DNA of 64,000 bases. Source: Terriglobia bacterium. GTDB lineage: Bacteria > Acidobacteriota > Terriglobia > Terriglobales > Acidobacteriaceae. A program made the translations under genes and the position numbers. Shown here one piece after another: positions 1 through 8,441 of this stretch. The first letter of the stretch is position 1. Each line of letters begins with the position of its first letter. The notes below the pieces were generated by a model. The model was not told the DNA's origin and searched no databases. It saw only the letters and a list, made by a program, of their open reading frames with translations. The stretch covers positions 124,001 to 188,000 of the forward strand of contig JAIQGE010000006.1 of the NCBI GenBank assembly GCA_020072815.1. The letters run 5' to 3'.

Positions 1-656
1 TGGGCAGGGCCACCAAAGTGATCACCGGCGTCGAAAACGATCTGGGCATGCCGGCCAGCATCCATCCCAGCTTCCAGGGGACGGCCGCGGCCTTCCAGAA
101 CTCGCTGGCTTCGGAACCCTGGCTGATTCTGGCCGCGCTGATTACCGTGTACATCGTGCTGGGCGTTTTGTACGAAAGCTACATTCACCCGGTGACCATT
201 CTTTCCACCCTGCCTTCCGCCGGCGTGGGCGCGATCCTGGCGCTGATGATCACCCGCAGCGATCTCACGGTAGTCGCGCTGATAGGCGTGATCCTGTTGA
301 TCGGCATCGTGAAGAAAAACGCCATCATGATGATTGACTTTGCCTTGGAAGCCGAACGCAAAGAAAACAAGCCTGCGGCGGAAGCCATCTACCAGGCCAG
401 CCTGCTGCGCTTCCGCCCCATCATGATGACCACCATGGCCGCTCTGCTGGGCGCGGTGCCGCTGGCCTTTGGCCGCGGCACGGGCTCCGAGTTGCGGCAT
501 CCCCTGGGCATAACGATTATCGGCGGCTTGCTGCTCAGCCAGTTGTTCACCCTGTACACCACGCCGGTGATTTACATATGGTTTGACAAGCTGGCGCAAA
601 AGTTCTCGCGCTTCTCCATCGGCAACGCCATTCCCACGGAGGCGAGTGGAGACTGA
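1..656 (+). CDS. RND efflux permease, C-terminal part (5' truncated by window)
   Basis: The reading frame is open from the window edge (frame starting at base 3) to a TGA at 654-656. It gives the last ~215 residues of an inner-membrane RND (AcrB/MdtB-type) proton-driven exporter. Visible are the late transmembrane block, the family motif [12 protein letters not shown] and the conserved [15 protein letters not shown] stretch, which matches the corresponding part of the complete permease downstream almost residue for residue. Two RND subunits in tandem suggest an MdtB/MdtC-type heteromultimeric pump. The substrate cannot be told. The expected direct junction to the second permease is interrupted by the GIY-YIG cassette. 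Confidence 0.93.
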   Translation, partial: GRATKVITGVENDLGMPASIHPSFQGTAAAFQNSLASEPWLILAALITVYIVLGVLYESYIHPVTILSTLPSAGVGAILALMITRSDLTVVALIGVILLIGIVKKNAIMMIDFALEAERKENKPAAEAIYQASLLRFRPIMMTTMAALLGAVPLAFGRGTGSELRHPLGITIIGGLLLSQLFTLYTTPVIYIWFDKLAQKFSRFSIGNAIPTEASGD

Positions 657-660
657 TTGT

Positions 661-698
661 TCCGGAGTCCCGAACGCCGTAGGCGGAGGGACCCCTAT
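661..698. repeat. REP-like element, left arm of GIY-YIG cassette
   Basis: The segment ends in ggagggacccctat (685-698), whose exact reverse complement lies at 1043-1056. It starts four bases after the upstream permease stop codon. The outer part carries a tcccgaacg core that resembles the outer part of the right arm. Related ata-ggg-(g/a)tccct motifs recur at 14641-14655, 14740-14754, 22499-22511 and about 35617-35632. Confidence 0.8.
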
Positions 699-718
699 AA
701 GAAGACGAAGGTTACGGT

Positions 719-1096
719 ATGACGATCAAAGCCAAACAGACATCACGGAGGTCGCAACGCTGTTACTTTGTCTACTTGCTCGCGAGTCTAAGTGGCACAT
801 TGTACGTTGGCCTTACCGACAATCTCTGGAAACGAATGACACAGCACAAAGCCGGCATGTTTGATGGTTTCACCAGGAAGTACAAAGTCAATCGCTTAAT
901 GTACTTTGAAACCTTCAGCGACGCCACAATAGCTGGTCACCGCGAACAGCAGATCAAAAAATGGCGAAGGGAAAAGAAGGTCGCATTATTTGCAAAGAGT
1001 AATGCACAGTGGAGAGATCTAACACCTGAGCTTTCTCAGGTCATAGGGGTCCCTCCCCTTCGGCAAGCTCAGGGTCGGGATTGCAGAACATTATGA
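719..1096 (+). CDS. GIY-YIG domain nuclease (small UvrC-N/YhbQ-like)
   Basis: This 125-residue protein has the single-domain GIY-YIG fold: YFVYLL near residues 17-22, then GTLYVGLT, then a KRMTQHKAG stretch with the typical Arg and His, and a HREQQIKKW helix. Small proteins of this family are putative nucleases, and some cleave branched or single-stranded DNA; the cellular role is unknown. The gene sits alone between two RND permease genes inside a 14-bp inverted repeat. Its last ~15 residues, including LRQAQGR, are encoded by the right repeat arm, so the domain proper ends near residue 105. The reading frame overlaps the start of the downstream permease by 4 bp. No good ribosome-binding site is visible. 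Confidence 0.85.
   Translation: MTIKAKQTSRRSQRCYFVYLLASLSGTLYVGLTDNLWKRMTQHKAGMFDGFTRKYKVNRLMYFETFSDATIAGHREQQIKKWRREKKVALFAKSNAQWRDLTPELSQVIGVPPLRQAQGRDCRTL
1043..1080. repeat. REP-like element, right arm of GIY-YIG cassette
   Basis: The arm begins with ataggggtccctcc (1043-1056), the exact reverse complement of 685-698, followed by cttcggcaagctcaggg and tcggga. The same cttcggcaagctcaggg core recurs at about 14757-14773. It overlaps the 3' end of the GIY-YIG gene and ends just before the next permease gene. Confidence 0.8.
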
Positions 1097-4000
1097 ACAT
1101 CGCCGCTCCATTCATCCGCCGTCCGGTCGCTACTTCATTGCTGGCGCTGGGCGTGCTGATTGCGGGAATCCTGGCGTACACGCGATTGCCCGTCGCGCCC
1201 ATTCCCCAGGTGGAATATCCGGTCATCAGCGTGAACGCCGGTCTGCCCGGCGCCAGCCCGGAGACCATGGCTTCGTCGGTGGCCACGCCGCTGGAGCGCC
1301 AGTTCGGACGCATTGCCGGCGTGAACCAGATGACCTCCAGCAGCCAACTGGGGTCCACCAGCATTACGATGCAGTTTGATCTCAGCCGCAACATTGACGC
1401 CGCCGCGCGCGACGTGCAAGCGGCCATCAACGCTTCTCTGGGCCAGTTGCCCGCCAACCTGCCGGTGCGTCCTAATTGGCGCAAAGTCAATCCCGCGGAC
1501 GCGCCCATCATGATCCTGGCGCTGACCTCAGACTCCGTCACCAAGCCGCGCATGTATGACATTGCCGATTCCGTGCTGGCGCAAAAGCTCTCGCAGGTGC
1601 CGGGCATCGGACAGGTGTTTGTCGGCGGCGGCGCCAAACCCGCCGTTCGCGCGGAAGTGAATCCCATGCTGCTGAGCAAGATGGGCGTGGGCGTGGAGCA
1701 GGTCAGCCGGGCTCTATCTGCGGCCAACGCCAATCGCCCCAAGGGCGAAGTGGCCAACGAGACGAACGCCTGGCAGGTTTCCGCCAACGACCAACTGTTC
1801 AAAGCCGAGGAGTACAGAAAGATCATCGTGGCCCGCAGCGCCAACGGCATCGTCCGCCTGGAAGACGTGGCTGACGTCCAGGATTCGGTGGAAGACATCC
1901 GCAACACCGGCCTGGCCAATGGAAAGCCCGCGGTGCTGATGATTGTTTTCCGCCAGCCCGGCGCCAACATTATTGAAGCGGTGGACCGCGTCAAGGCCCT
2001 GGTGCCGCAGCTCCAGGCGTCTATTCCCGCCGGAATTAAATTGGAAGTGGTCCTGGACCGCACCGGCACCATTCGCGCTTCCGTGCACGATATTCAGATC
2101 ACCTTGATCATCTCCATTGTTCTGGTGGTGCTGGTGGTCTTTCTCTTTCTGCGCAATTTGCGCGCCACGTTTATCCCCAGCGTGGCGGTGCCGCTTTCGC
2201 TCATCGGCACGTTCGGCGTGATGTACCTGCTGGATTACAGCGTGGACAACCTTTCCCTGATGGCCCTGGCCATCTCCACCGGCTTTGTGGTGGACGACGC
2301 CATTGTGGTCATCGAAGACATCACCCGCTACCTGGAACAAGGCATGGACCCGGTGGCAGCGGCGTTCCGCGGCGCCCGCGAAATCGGCTTTACCGTGATT
2401 TCCATGAGCACTTCGCTGGTGGCCGTCTTTATCCCGATTCTCTTCATGCAGGGCATCATCGGGAGGCTGTTCCGCGAGTTCGCCGTGGTGCTGAGCACGG
2501 CCATCGGCATGTCCTTGCTGGTGTCTCTCACGGTTACGCCCATGCTGTGCGCAAAATTTCTGCGCCCCGTCAACGAAGCGAAGCACGGCCGGCTGTACCG
2601 CTGGAGCGAGAGCGGCTTCGACTTTATTCTGAAGATGTATCGCTACAGCCTGGGCTGGGTGTTGCGCCACCAAGTTGTCACGTTGCTGGTGACCATTCTC
2701 ACGGCTGTCCTCAGCGTAGCGCTCTACTATTTTGCGCCCAAGGGCTTCTTCCCGCAGCAGGACACCGGACGCATGGGCGGCGCCATCCAGGCCGAACAGG
2801 ACATTGCTTTCCCCGCGCTGCGCGACAAGATGCAGCAATTCGTGAGCGTTGTGCAGAAAGACCCCGCGGTCAACACCGTGATGGGCTTCGCCGGCGGACA
2901 GGGGACATCGAACACCGGACGCATGTTCGCCACGCTGAAGCCGCCCGCCGAACGCGACAAGATCGGCCGCCGTCCGGTGACCGTGGACCAGGTCATCAAC
3001 CGCTTGCGCGGCAAATTGTCCGTGGTCCCCGGCGCAACCCTGTTCCTGACGGCAACGCAGGACCTCAACATTGGCGGGCGCTTTTCCAACGCCCAGTTCC
3101 AATACACCTTGCAGTCGGAAGAACTGGGCGAGCTGAATACCTGGGCGCCGCTGGTGCTGGCCAAGCTGCGCAGCTTGCCGGAGTTGCGTGACGTGAATAC
3201 CGATCAGCAGGACAAAGGCCTTTCCGCCGAAGTGATCGTGGACCGCGACACGGCGTCGCGCCTGGGGATCAGCCCCGCGCAAGTGGACGCCGCTTTGTAC
3301 CAGTCTTTTGGGCAGGCGCAGGTTTCCGTGATGTACAAGCAGCTCAACCAGTACCACGTGGTGATGGAGGTTGACCCCAAGCTTCTTCCCGGACCGGACG
3401 CGCTTAGAAACACCTACGTGAAGTCTTCCAACGGGACGGAAGTGCCCCTGGCCGCCTTCACCCAGTACCGGCCTTCCAACACCGCGCTGGGCGTGAGCCA
3501 CCAGGGAATTTATCCGGCGGCGACCATCTCCTTCAACCTGGCCCTGGGCGTGCCGCTGGGGAACGCCGCATCGGTGGTGGAGAAAGCCATGCGCGACATC
3601 CATGTTCCTTCCGCGGTGCACGGCAGTTTCCAGGGGACGGCGGCGGCCTTCAAAGACACGGCGCAGAGCCAGCCGCTGCTGATTCTGGCGGCCATCGTCA
3701 CCGTGTACATTGTGTTGGGCATGCTGTATGAGAGCACCGTGCATCCCATCACCATTCTCTCCACGCTGCCTTCAGCCGGAGTCGGGGCGATTCTGGCCAT
3801 CATGATCACTGGGAACGATCTCAACGTGATAGCCATGATCGGAATTATTCTGCTGATCGGCATTGTGAAGAAGAATGCCATCATGATGATCGATTTTGCC
3901 TTGCAGACCGAGCGCAGCGGCGACAACAAGTCCCCGGAAGACGCCATCTTTGAAGCGTGCATGCTGCGCTTCAGGCCCATCATGATGACCACCATGGCCG

Positions 4001-4230
4001 CGCTGCTGGGCGGGTTGCCGCTGGCCATCGGCACCGGCGTGGGCTCTGAGCTGCGGCGGCCCCTGGGGATTGCGATTGTTGGCGGACTGATCGTGAGCCA
4101 GGCACTGACTCTGTTCACGACTCCCGTGATCTATCTCTACCTGGACCGCATGCGCTTGCGCATCTCGCGCTGGCGCGGGGCCGGTAAGACGCGGCGAACG
4201 GAGCCGTTGCCGGGAACTAGCCTGGATTAG
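1093..4230 (+). CDS. RND efflux permease (MdtC/AcrB-type)
   Basis: This is a complete inner-membrane RND exporter subunit of 1045 residues, the usual length for the family. The N-terminus MNIAAPFIRRPVATS is typical of MdtB/MdtC-type subunits. The paired Asp residues of transmembrane helix 4 are present in STGFVVDDAIVV (near residue 400), and [12 protein letters not shown] and [15 protein letters not shown] lie near the C-terminus. I chose ATG 1093; an in-frame TTG at 1081 lies inside the repeat arm and would add four residues. No clear Shine-Dalgarno is present, perhaps because the cassette separated it from its partner gene. It probably forms a heteromer with the upstream permease and needs a periplasmic adaptor encoded outside the window. 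Confidence 0.95.
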   Translation: MNIAAPFIRRPVATSLLALGVLIAGILAYTRLPVAPIPQVEYPVISVNAGLPGASPETMASSVATPLERQFGRIAGVNQMTSSSQLGSTSITMQFDLSRNIDAAARDVQAAINASLGQLPANLPVRPNWRKVNPADAPIMILALTSDSVTKPRMYDIADSVLAQKLSQVPGIGQVFVGGGAKPAVRAEVNPMLLSKMGVGVEQVSRALSAANANRPKGEVANETNAWQVSANDQLFKAEEYRKIIVARSANGIVRLEDVADVQDSVEDIRNTGLANGKPAVLMIVFRQPGANIIEAVDRVKALVPQLQASIPAGIKLEVVLDRTGTIRASVHDIQITLIISIVLVVLVVFLFLRNLRATFIPSVAVPLSLIGTFGVMYLLDYSVDNLSLMALAISTGFVVDDAIVVIEDITRYLEQGMDPVAAAFRGAREIGFTVISMSTSLVAVFIPILFMQGIIGRLFREFAVVLSTAIGMSLLVSLTVTPMLCAKFLRPVNEAKHGRLYRWSESGFDFILKMYRYSLGWVLRHQVVTLLVTILTAVLSVALYYFAPKGFFPQQDTGRMGGAIQAEQDIAFPALRDKMQQFVSVVQKDPAVNTVMGFAGGQGTSNTGRMFATLKPPAERDKIGRRPVTVDQVINRLRGKLSVVPGATLFLTATQDLNIGGRFSNAQFQYTLQSEELGELNTWAPLVLAKLRSLPELRDVNTDQQDKGLSAEVIVDRDTASRLGISPAQVDAALYQSFGQAQVSVMYKQLNQYHVVMEVDPKLLPGPDALRNTYVKSSNGTEVPLAAFTQYRPSNTALGVSHQGIYPAATISFNLALGVPLGNAASVVEKAMRDIHVPSAVHGSFQGTAAAFKDTAQSQPLLILAAIVTVYIVLGMLYESTVHPITILSTLPSAGVGAILAIMITGNDLNVIAMIGIILLIGIVKKNAIMMIDFALQTERSGDNKSPEDAIFEACMLRFRPIMMTTMAALLGGLPLAIGTGVGSELRRPLGIAIVGGLIVSQALTLFTTPVIYLYLDRMRLRISRWRGAGKTRRTEPLPGTSLD

Positions 4231-4233
4231 GAT

Positions 4234-4370
4234 TTACCGCAAAGGTCGCGAAGGACGCAAAGGAATGGTTGGGCGTTATCAAAAACGTAGGGTAGGTCGA
4301 GCCGGGGAATCCGTTCGGGACAAAGCTCCAACAAAATTCCCTTTGCGATCTTTGCGTCCTTTGCGGTGAA
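4234..4370. repeat. Inverted repeat of the cgcaaaggacgcaaagg family
   Basis: The left arm (4234-4265, ttaccgcaaaggtcgcg then aaggacgcaaagg) is nearly the reverse complement of the right arm (4338-4370, ctttgcgtcctttgcggt). About 72 bp of non-repeated sequence lies between. It occupies the gap between two convergent genes, so it could also act as a transcription-ending or RNA-stabilising structure. Similar sequence occurs at 20621-20745 and 59795-59827. Confidence 0.7.
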
Positions 4371-4381
4371 CTTCTTAAAGG

Positions 4382-5062
4382 TCAGTGAGCTTTGACCGGA
4401 TTCTCCGCTTCCGCGGCTTGCAGGGCTTTCTTCTTGCGGCGGCTCAGAATAAAGGGACGGCGGCGGTGGCGCTCCACTCGTTTATCAATCTTCTTCCAAA
4501 AGCCCACAAAGTAATCAATCGCCGAGATCACGGACACCGCCACCATGAACCAAATGGCCATGATGGCCACCAGCCGCACCGGCAACACGATTCGTCCGAA
4601 GAACACCCACTCGTTCCATCGCATGGCCAGAATGGCCGCGACCACCGAGACAATCTGCACCACCATCTTCAGTTTGCCCAGTTCGCTGGCTTCAATGGTG
4701 AAGCCCTCCGACGCGGCGATGGAGCGCAGTCCGGAGATCAGAAATTCGCGGCCCACAATGATCACGGCCACCCAGACGCTCACCACGTCGGGGATCAAGC
4801 GCACCAGCGTAATGTACGCGGCGGCGATCATGAGCTTATCGGCCAGCGGGTCCAGCAGCATGCCCATGGTGGTGATCTGTCCGCGGCGGCGCGCCAGATA
4901 GCCATCAATGCCGTCGGTGATAGAGGCCAGAATGAAAATGCCGGAAGCCAGCACCACGCGAAGAGTATTGTCCCTGGAATTGAAGCGGGAGGAGGTAAGG
5001 ATCCAGATGATCAGCGGAATCGCCGCGATCCGTGACAGCGTAATGTAATTCGGCAGGTTCAC
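4382..5062 (-). CDS. pgsA: CDP-diacylglycerol--glycerol-3-phosphate 3-phosphatidyltransferase
   Basis: This 226-residue integral membrane enzyme makes phosphatidylglycerophosphate from CDP-diacylglycerol and glycerol 3-phosphate, the committed step to phosphatidylglycerol and cardiolipin. The CDP-alcohol phosphotransferase signature is complete: DGYLARRRGQ followed by G and DPLADK, giving the D-G-x2-A-R-x8-G-x3-D-x3-D pattern (residues about 50-75). N-terminus NLPNYITLSRIAAIP is typical. The start is GTG at 5060-5062. The C-terminus is extended by a basic tail (RRRPFILSRRKKK), a little longer than in the Escherichia coli enzyme. It is converged upon by the RND gene across the repeat at 4234-4370. 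Confidence 0.93.
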   Translation of the reverse strand: MNLPNYITLSRIAAIPLIIWILTSSRFNSRDNTLRVVLASGIFILASITDGIDGYLARRRGQITTMGMLLDPLADKLMIAAAYITLVRLIPDVVSVWVAVIIVGREFLISGLRSIAASEGFTIEASELGKLKMVVQIVSVVAAILAMRWNEWVFFGRIVLPVRLVAIMAIWFMVAVSVISAIDYFVGFWKKIDKRVERHRRRPFILSRRKKKALQAAEAENPVKAH

Positions 5063-5166
5063 TTGGGGACGCAGACGCCGACAATGGCTCCTATTATCTT
5101 ACTCCTAGAAAGAAATCCGTCCCGGAGAAAGAATCCTCTCCCGCCGGGCGAACTGGCCTTGGGCCG

Positions 5167-5379
5167 CTATCTCTTGCCATTCACGGTGTTTAGGCAGCGA
5201 GTATACAGCTCCATCAGGTGGCTGGCATAGTCTTCAGACTTGCTATCGGCGCCAGCTTGAAAGCCCGCGCCCGGGACCTGGGTTTTGCCGTAACCGGTGG
5301 TGGCGGCGATGAACTTCATCATGTCCAGCGCAATATCTTCATTGCGCCGTGAGGCCAAGAGTCCAGTAAGTTGGTCCAT
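5167..5379 (-). CDS. Small hypothetical protein (70 aa)
   Basis: This short gene is supported by a strong ribosome-binding site (GGAGGG, about 5 bases before ATG 5379). The product is hydrophilic, with no signal peptide, no membrane segment and a helical look (LASRRNEDIALDMMKFIAATT at the N-terminus). I do not recognise a family. It is co-directional with pgsA and about 100 bp upstream of it, so the two may share a transcript. Confidence 0.7.
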   Translation of the reverse strand: MDQLTGLLASRRNEDIALDMMKFIAATTGYGKTQVPGAGFQAGADSKSEDYASHLMELYTRCLNTVNGKR

Positions 5380-5420
5380 TTTCCCTCCGGGAAGTGTTGA
5401 TGCGGATATTGTAGCGAAAG

Positions 5421-5450
5421 GCAGTCAGCAATCAGCAATCAGCAATCAGG
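5421..5450. repeat. Heptad repeat, (tcagcaa)n type
   Basis: Four tandem 7-bp units (gtcagca, atcagca, atcagca, atcagg). The same low-complexity heptad in variants (tagcaat, ccaacag) recurs in many intergenic gaps of the window: 7833-7860, 19163-19256, 21775-21890, 22405-22437, 32980-33008, 37240-37275, 41515-41640, 53825-53855, 57515-57543 and 58790-58825. Confidence 0.7.
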
Positions 5451-5667
5451 CGATTCATGAGACGCGGCGAGGCCGGCTTGCGCGCCGAGCCGCCTGCTTC
5501 AGTCGCCAAAGGCTGACTGGTGGAAGAAAAAATCTGGAGCGGTGTGGAGCGTAGCGACAGAATTGAAGATCACCCGATGATCCGATCTCCCGATCCCACA
5601 GCGGCCTGCCAGCTTCTCGTCGCCCCGATACTGTATTCTGGATAGCGAAACGTCGAACAGTTCCACC

Positions 5668-6126
5668 ATGGATATCTCCTGGCTCACAGAACGCATCGCC
5701 CTGGGCGGCGGCATTTGGAATGAAGACAATATGGACGAGCTCGTCCAGCTGGGTGTGACTCACATCATCAACATGCAGATTGAGTTTGATGACCGTCCTC
5801 TGGCCGAAGGGTTTGACGTGAGCGTGCTGCACAACCCCACGGACGACGACTTCCAGCCCAAGCCACCGCTACTCTTCCAGCAGGGCGTGGATTTTGCGCT
5901 GGAAGCGCTGGAGGAAGCAGAGAGCAAGATTTACATCCATTGCGCCGCCGGCGTGCATCGCGCTCCCATGATGGCCCTGGCCCTTCTGCGTGTGATGGGA
6001 TGGCCGCTCACTGACGCCAAGGAGCTTATCCAGAAACGGCGTTGGGTGGTGGACTGGGCCAACGTGTACGTGGAAAGCGTGGAAACTTTCATGGAGACTT
6101 ATTCGGCGTCCAAGTCGCGCCCATAG
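5668..6126 (+). CDS. Dual-specificity/tyrosine protein phosphatase
   Basis: The product (152 aa) is a cytoplasmic cysteine-based phosphatase. The P-loop HCAAGVHRAP (residues about 90-99) matches H-C-x5-R-(S/A), with catalytic Cys and Arg. The general-acid region DEN-type loop is likely the NPTDDDFQPK stretch. The family removes phosphate from Tyr, Ser/Thr or non-protein substrates; here the substrate is unknown. It lies 27 bp upstream of a HipA-like kinase gene on the same strand, so an opposing kinase/phosphatase pair is possible. No strong Shine-Dalgarno precedes ATG 5668. Confidence 0.88.
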   Translation: MDISWLTERIALGGGIWNEDNMDELVQLGVTHIINMQIEFDDRPLAEGFDVSVLHNPTDDDFQPKPPLLFQQGVDFALEALEEAESKIYIHCAAGVHRAPMMALALLRVMGWPLTDAKELIQKRRWVVDWANVYVESVETFMETYSASKSRP

Positions 6127-6153
6127 CAACCCGCCTGTAAAATAAGCGCTGCT

Positions 6154-6975
6154 ATGCCCATTGCCGCCGTCCAGCACGTCCGCCGCATGCGCGGAGGGGC
6201 CCAAGCGCAACTCATGCGCGCCGATGACGGCCATTTCTACGTGGTCAAATTCCAGAACAATCCCCAGCACGTCCGCGTGCTGGCCAACGAATTTCTGGCG
6301 ACGCGCCTGGCCGAGCGCATCGGCCTTCCTGTGCCGGCGACTGAGATCATTGCCGTGGACCGCTGGCTGATTGAAAACACCCGCGAGCTGACCATGGAAC
6401 TGGCCGGCAGCGTGGAGCCGTGCCATACCGGACTGCAGTTCGGCGCGCGCTACGTGCTCGATCCCGCGAATGGCCAGGTCTTTGATTACCTGCCGGAAAC
6501 CATGCTGGAAAAACTCAAGAACCGCGCGGCCTTCGCCGGCATGCTGGCCCTGGACAAATGGCTGGGCAACGCCAACGGCCGCCAGGCGGTATTTTCCAAG
6601 AAAACGCAGGAACGCAAATACTCCGCCACGTTCATTGACCAGGGCTATTGTTTCAACGCCGGCGCGTGGGACTTTCCTGATTCCGCTCTACGCGGCGTGT
6701 ACGCCCGCAACTGCGTGTATCGCGACGTCGCCGGCTGGGAGCAATTTGAGCCGTGGCTTTCGCGCATAGAGAACTTTGATCCGGCGCTGATTCGCGATAT
6801 CGCAGGGGAAATCCCTCCGCCCTGGACGGGCGACGATTGGCAGGCGCTCGAAGGCTTGGTGGAAACGATCATTGCGCGGCGAAGCAAGGTGCGTGAGCTG
6901 ATTGCCGCGTTTCGCGATTCGTCGCGGCAACCGTTTCCGTCGTGGGCGGAAGAGAAGAAGAAGGTGGTGCAATGA
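6154..6975 (+). CDS. HipA-like protein kinase
   Basis: This 273-residue protein belongs to the small HipA-related kinases that lack the N-terminal HipA N1 domain. Kinase-like features are the phosphate-binding/Lys segment HFYVVKFQNNPQ (residues 29-40, Lys in VVKF), the catalytic-loop equivalent LDKWLGNANGRQAVF (about 131-145) and the Mg-binding FIDQGYCF (about 159-166, replacing DFG). The gene overlaps the next one by ATGA, which implies translational coupling. No HipB-type antitoxin is next to it, so a classical toxin role is not indicated. The partner DUF3037 protein and upstream phosphatase suggest a regulatory phosphorylation unit of unknown target. Confidence 0.85.
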   Translation: MPIAAVQHVRRMRGGAQAQLMRADDGHFYVVKFQNNPQHVRVLANEFLATRLAERIGLPVPATEIIAVDRWLIENTRELTMELAGSVEPCHTGLQFGARYVLDPANGQVFDYLPETMLEKLKNRAAFAGMLALDKWLGNANGRQAVFSKKTQERKYSATFIDQGYCFNAGAWDFPDSALRGVYARNCVYRDVAGWEQFEPWLSRIENFDPALIRDIAGEIPPPWTGDDWQALEGLVETIIARRSKVRELIAAFRDSSRQPFPSWAEEKKKVVQ

Positions 6976-7829
6976 TGGAAAAACATCAGTGTACGTTTTC
7001 ACTGTTGCGTTATGTTCCTGACGCGGTGAAGAACGAGTTCGTGAACGTGGGCCTGGTGCTGTTGCCAGCCGGCGGACAGCCGGAGCTGCGCTTCACTCGC
7101 GACTGGTCGCGCGTGCGCTGCCTTGATGCGCAGGCTGACGTGGAACTGCTCGAGTCGCTCGAAGCCGACTTGCGGGCCAAGCTGCATGACCTCAACGGCG
7201 ACCGTGACTTCATTCTCCGCCGCATGCAGGATTCGTTTTCCAACGCCCTGCAGCCCACGGAGTTCAAGGCCTGCCTGGCGGATTCTCCCGCGGCGGAAGC
7301 CGACGAACTGGCGCGGCTTTACCTGGAGCGTCCGCGCCGCGCTGGGTTGCGAGAAACAGGCACGCGCGAAGCCGGCAGCCGGCAGATCATTTATCGCCAG
7401 ATGCGGGACCAGTTTGAGCGCGCTGGCGTTTGGCCGCTCATGAACCGCGATATCAGAGCCTCTGATTACACTCGTCCCGGCGACCCGCTGAAGATTGATT
7501 GCGGTTACGCGCCGAACGGTTCCGCCGGCCCTGTAGGCGGCGTCGGTTCTAGCGGCGCCATCAAGATGTTCCACGCTCTGTCCTTGCAAACTGACGTGAA
7601 CGCGGCCAAGGTGCTGGCCTTTAGCTTCCCCCGCCTGGCCGACGGCATTGCCGCGCGCGAAGGCAAGCGCGCGCTGCTGACCGCCGTGGTTGAAGATGAC
7701 TTGCCCCACGACGATGAAAGCGTGGGCTTTGCCCTGGAAACACTGGAACAACAGCAGATCACCGTCGCGCCCTTGGCCCGAATCGCGTCGCTGGCGGAAA
7801 CGGCAGCGCGGGAGATGGGGTTGCGATAA
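6972..7829 (+). CDS. DUF3037 family protein
   Basis: The 285-residue product begins MMEKHQCTFSLLRYVPD, followed by KNEFVNVGLVLL, a hallmark of DUF3037 proteins (N-terminal ~120 residues). The rest is a less conserved helical region. I know of no function for the family, but it is repeatedly seen beside HipA-like kinases. The start ATG 6972 overlaps the kinase stop codon (ATGA). An alternative ATG is at 6975. Confidence 0.85.
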   Translation: MMEKHQCTFSLLRYVPDAVKNEFVNVGLVLLPAGGQPELRFTRDWSRVRCLDAQADVELLESLEADLRAKLHDLNGDRDFILRRMQDSFSNALQPTEFKACLADSPAAEADELARLYLERPRRAGLRETGTREAGSRQIIYRQMRDQFERAGVWPLMNRDIRASDYTRPGDPLKIDCGYAPNGSAGPVGGVGSSGAIKMFHALSLQTDVNAAKVLAFSFPRLADGIAAREGKRALLTAVVEDDLPHDDESVGFALETLEQQQITVAPLARIASLAETAAREMGLR

Positions 7830-8436
7830 GCAGCTAGCATCTGGCAACTAGCAACTAGCAAAACCAAGCTTCACCACTGATCAACACAGATGACACGGAT
7901 TCTAAAGAATTCTTACCGCGGATTTACGCGGATACCCGCGGATAGACCGATGTCCGCGGCAAGGTCAAACCGCGCCACGTGAGCTTCGCTCTGCAACAAC
8001 ACTTCAGAGCGGACCAAACTACCCCTAGTCTGTCATCTTGGAGCGCCTCGAAAGGCCCATCTTGCCGATAGCCATCGGCGCGAAGTCGAAAGATCCCGGC
8101 CATGTTTCAGTTCACCATGCCGTGCCGGGGAGTTTTTCCGAGGTACGTCGTGAGAACGCCTTGAAACTGTATTTATGTCTGCCAGCATCTTCGGGATTCT
8201 TCGACTGCGCGCCCGGCAACGCTTTTGACGCCAGTCTGTCAGCGGCGCTTCGCTCAGAATGACAGACCTTAGCGGTATCGATTCGAAGAGAAGCGATTTC
8301 TAAACCTGAGCGTACCGTAGCAGTTCGCTTCCCTGATCCGTGTTATCAGTGTGGATCAGTGGTGAGATTTCCGCCTCAGCAGGAGCAGCCTGAATCGCGG
8401 CCACTGTCCAGGCGCGCCGGCGGTTTGGAGCGAAGC
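7830..8436. repeat. 667-bp gene-free gap made of interspersed repeats
   Basis: I see no convincing gene. From left to right there are heptad repeats (7833-7860) and a ccactgatcaacacagat unit with adjoining cgcggat units (7872-7945). Next comes a block of the TGTCATCctgagcgaagcg family (8031-8068 and, inverted, about 8240-8272). Last is an inverted copy of the first unit (8333-8369, gtgtggatcagtggtgaga). The two ccactgat copies form an inverted pair enclosing about 400 bp. A 74-codon frame at 8038-8262 consists of repeat sequence and lacks a ribosome-binding site. Confidence 0.65.
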
Positions 8437-8441
8437 GACAG

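Noticed and set aside
1714-3744. 676-codon open frame on the minus strand
   Set aside because: It is antisense to the RND permease gene; the product is His/Gly/Gln-rich shadow sequence without a domain, and the plus strand encodes a clear full-length family member.
5421-5450. Tandem repeats considered as a CRISPR array
   Set aside because: The units are 7 bp without spacers; no cas gene is present in the window.
6154-6975. Calling the HipA-like gene a toxin
   Set aside because: No HipB-type antitoxin lies next to it, and the protein lacks the HipA N-terminal domain; the partner is DUF3037.
8038-8262. 74-codon plus-strand frame
   Set aside because: Composed of dispersed repeat sequence and without a ribosome-binding site.
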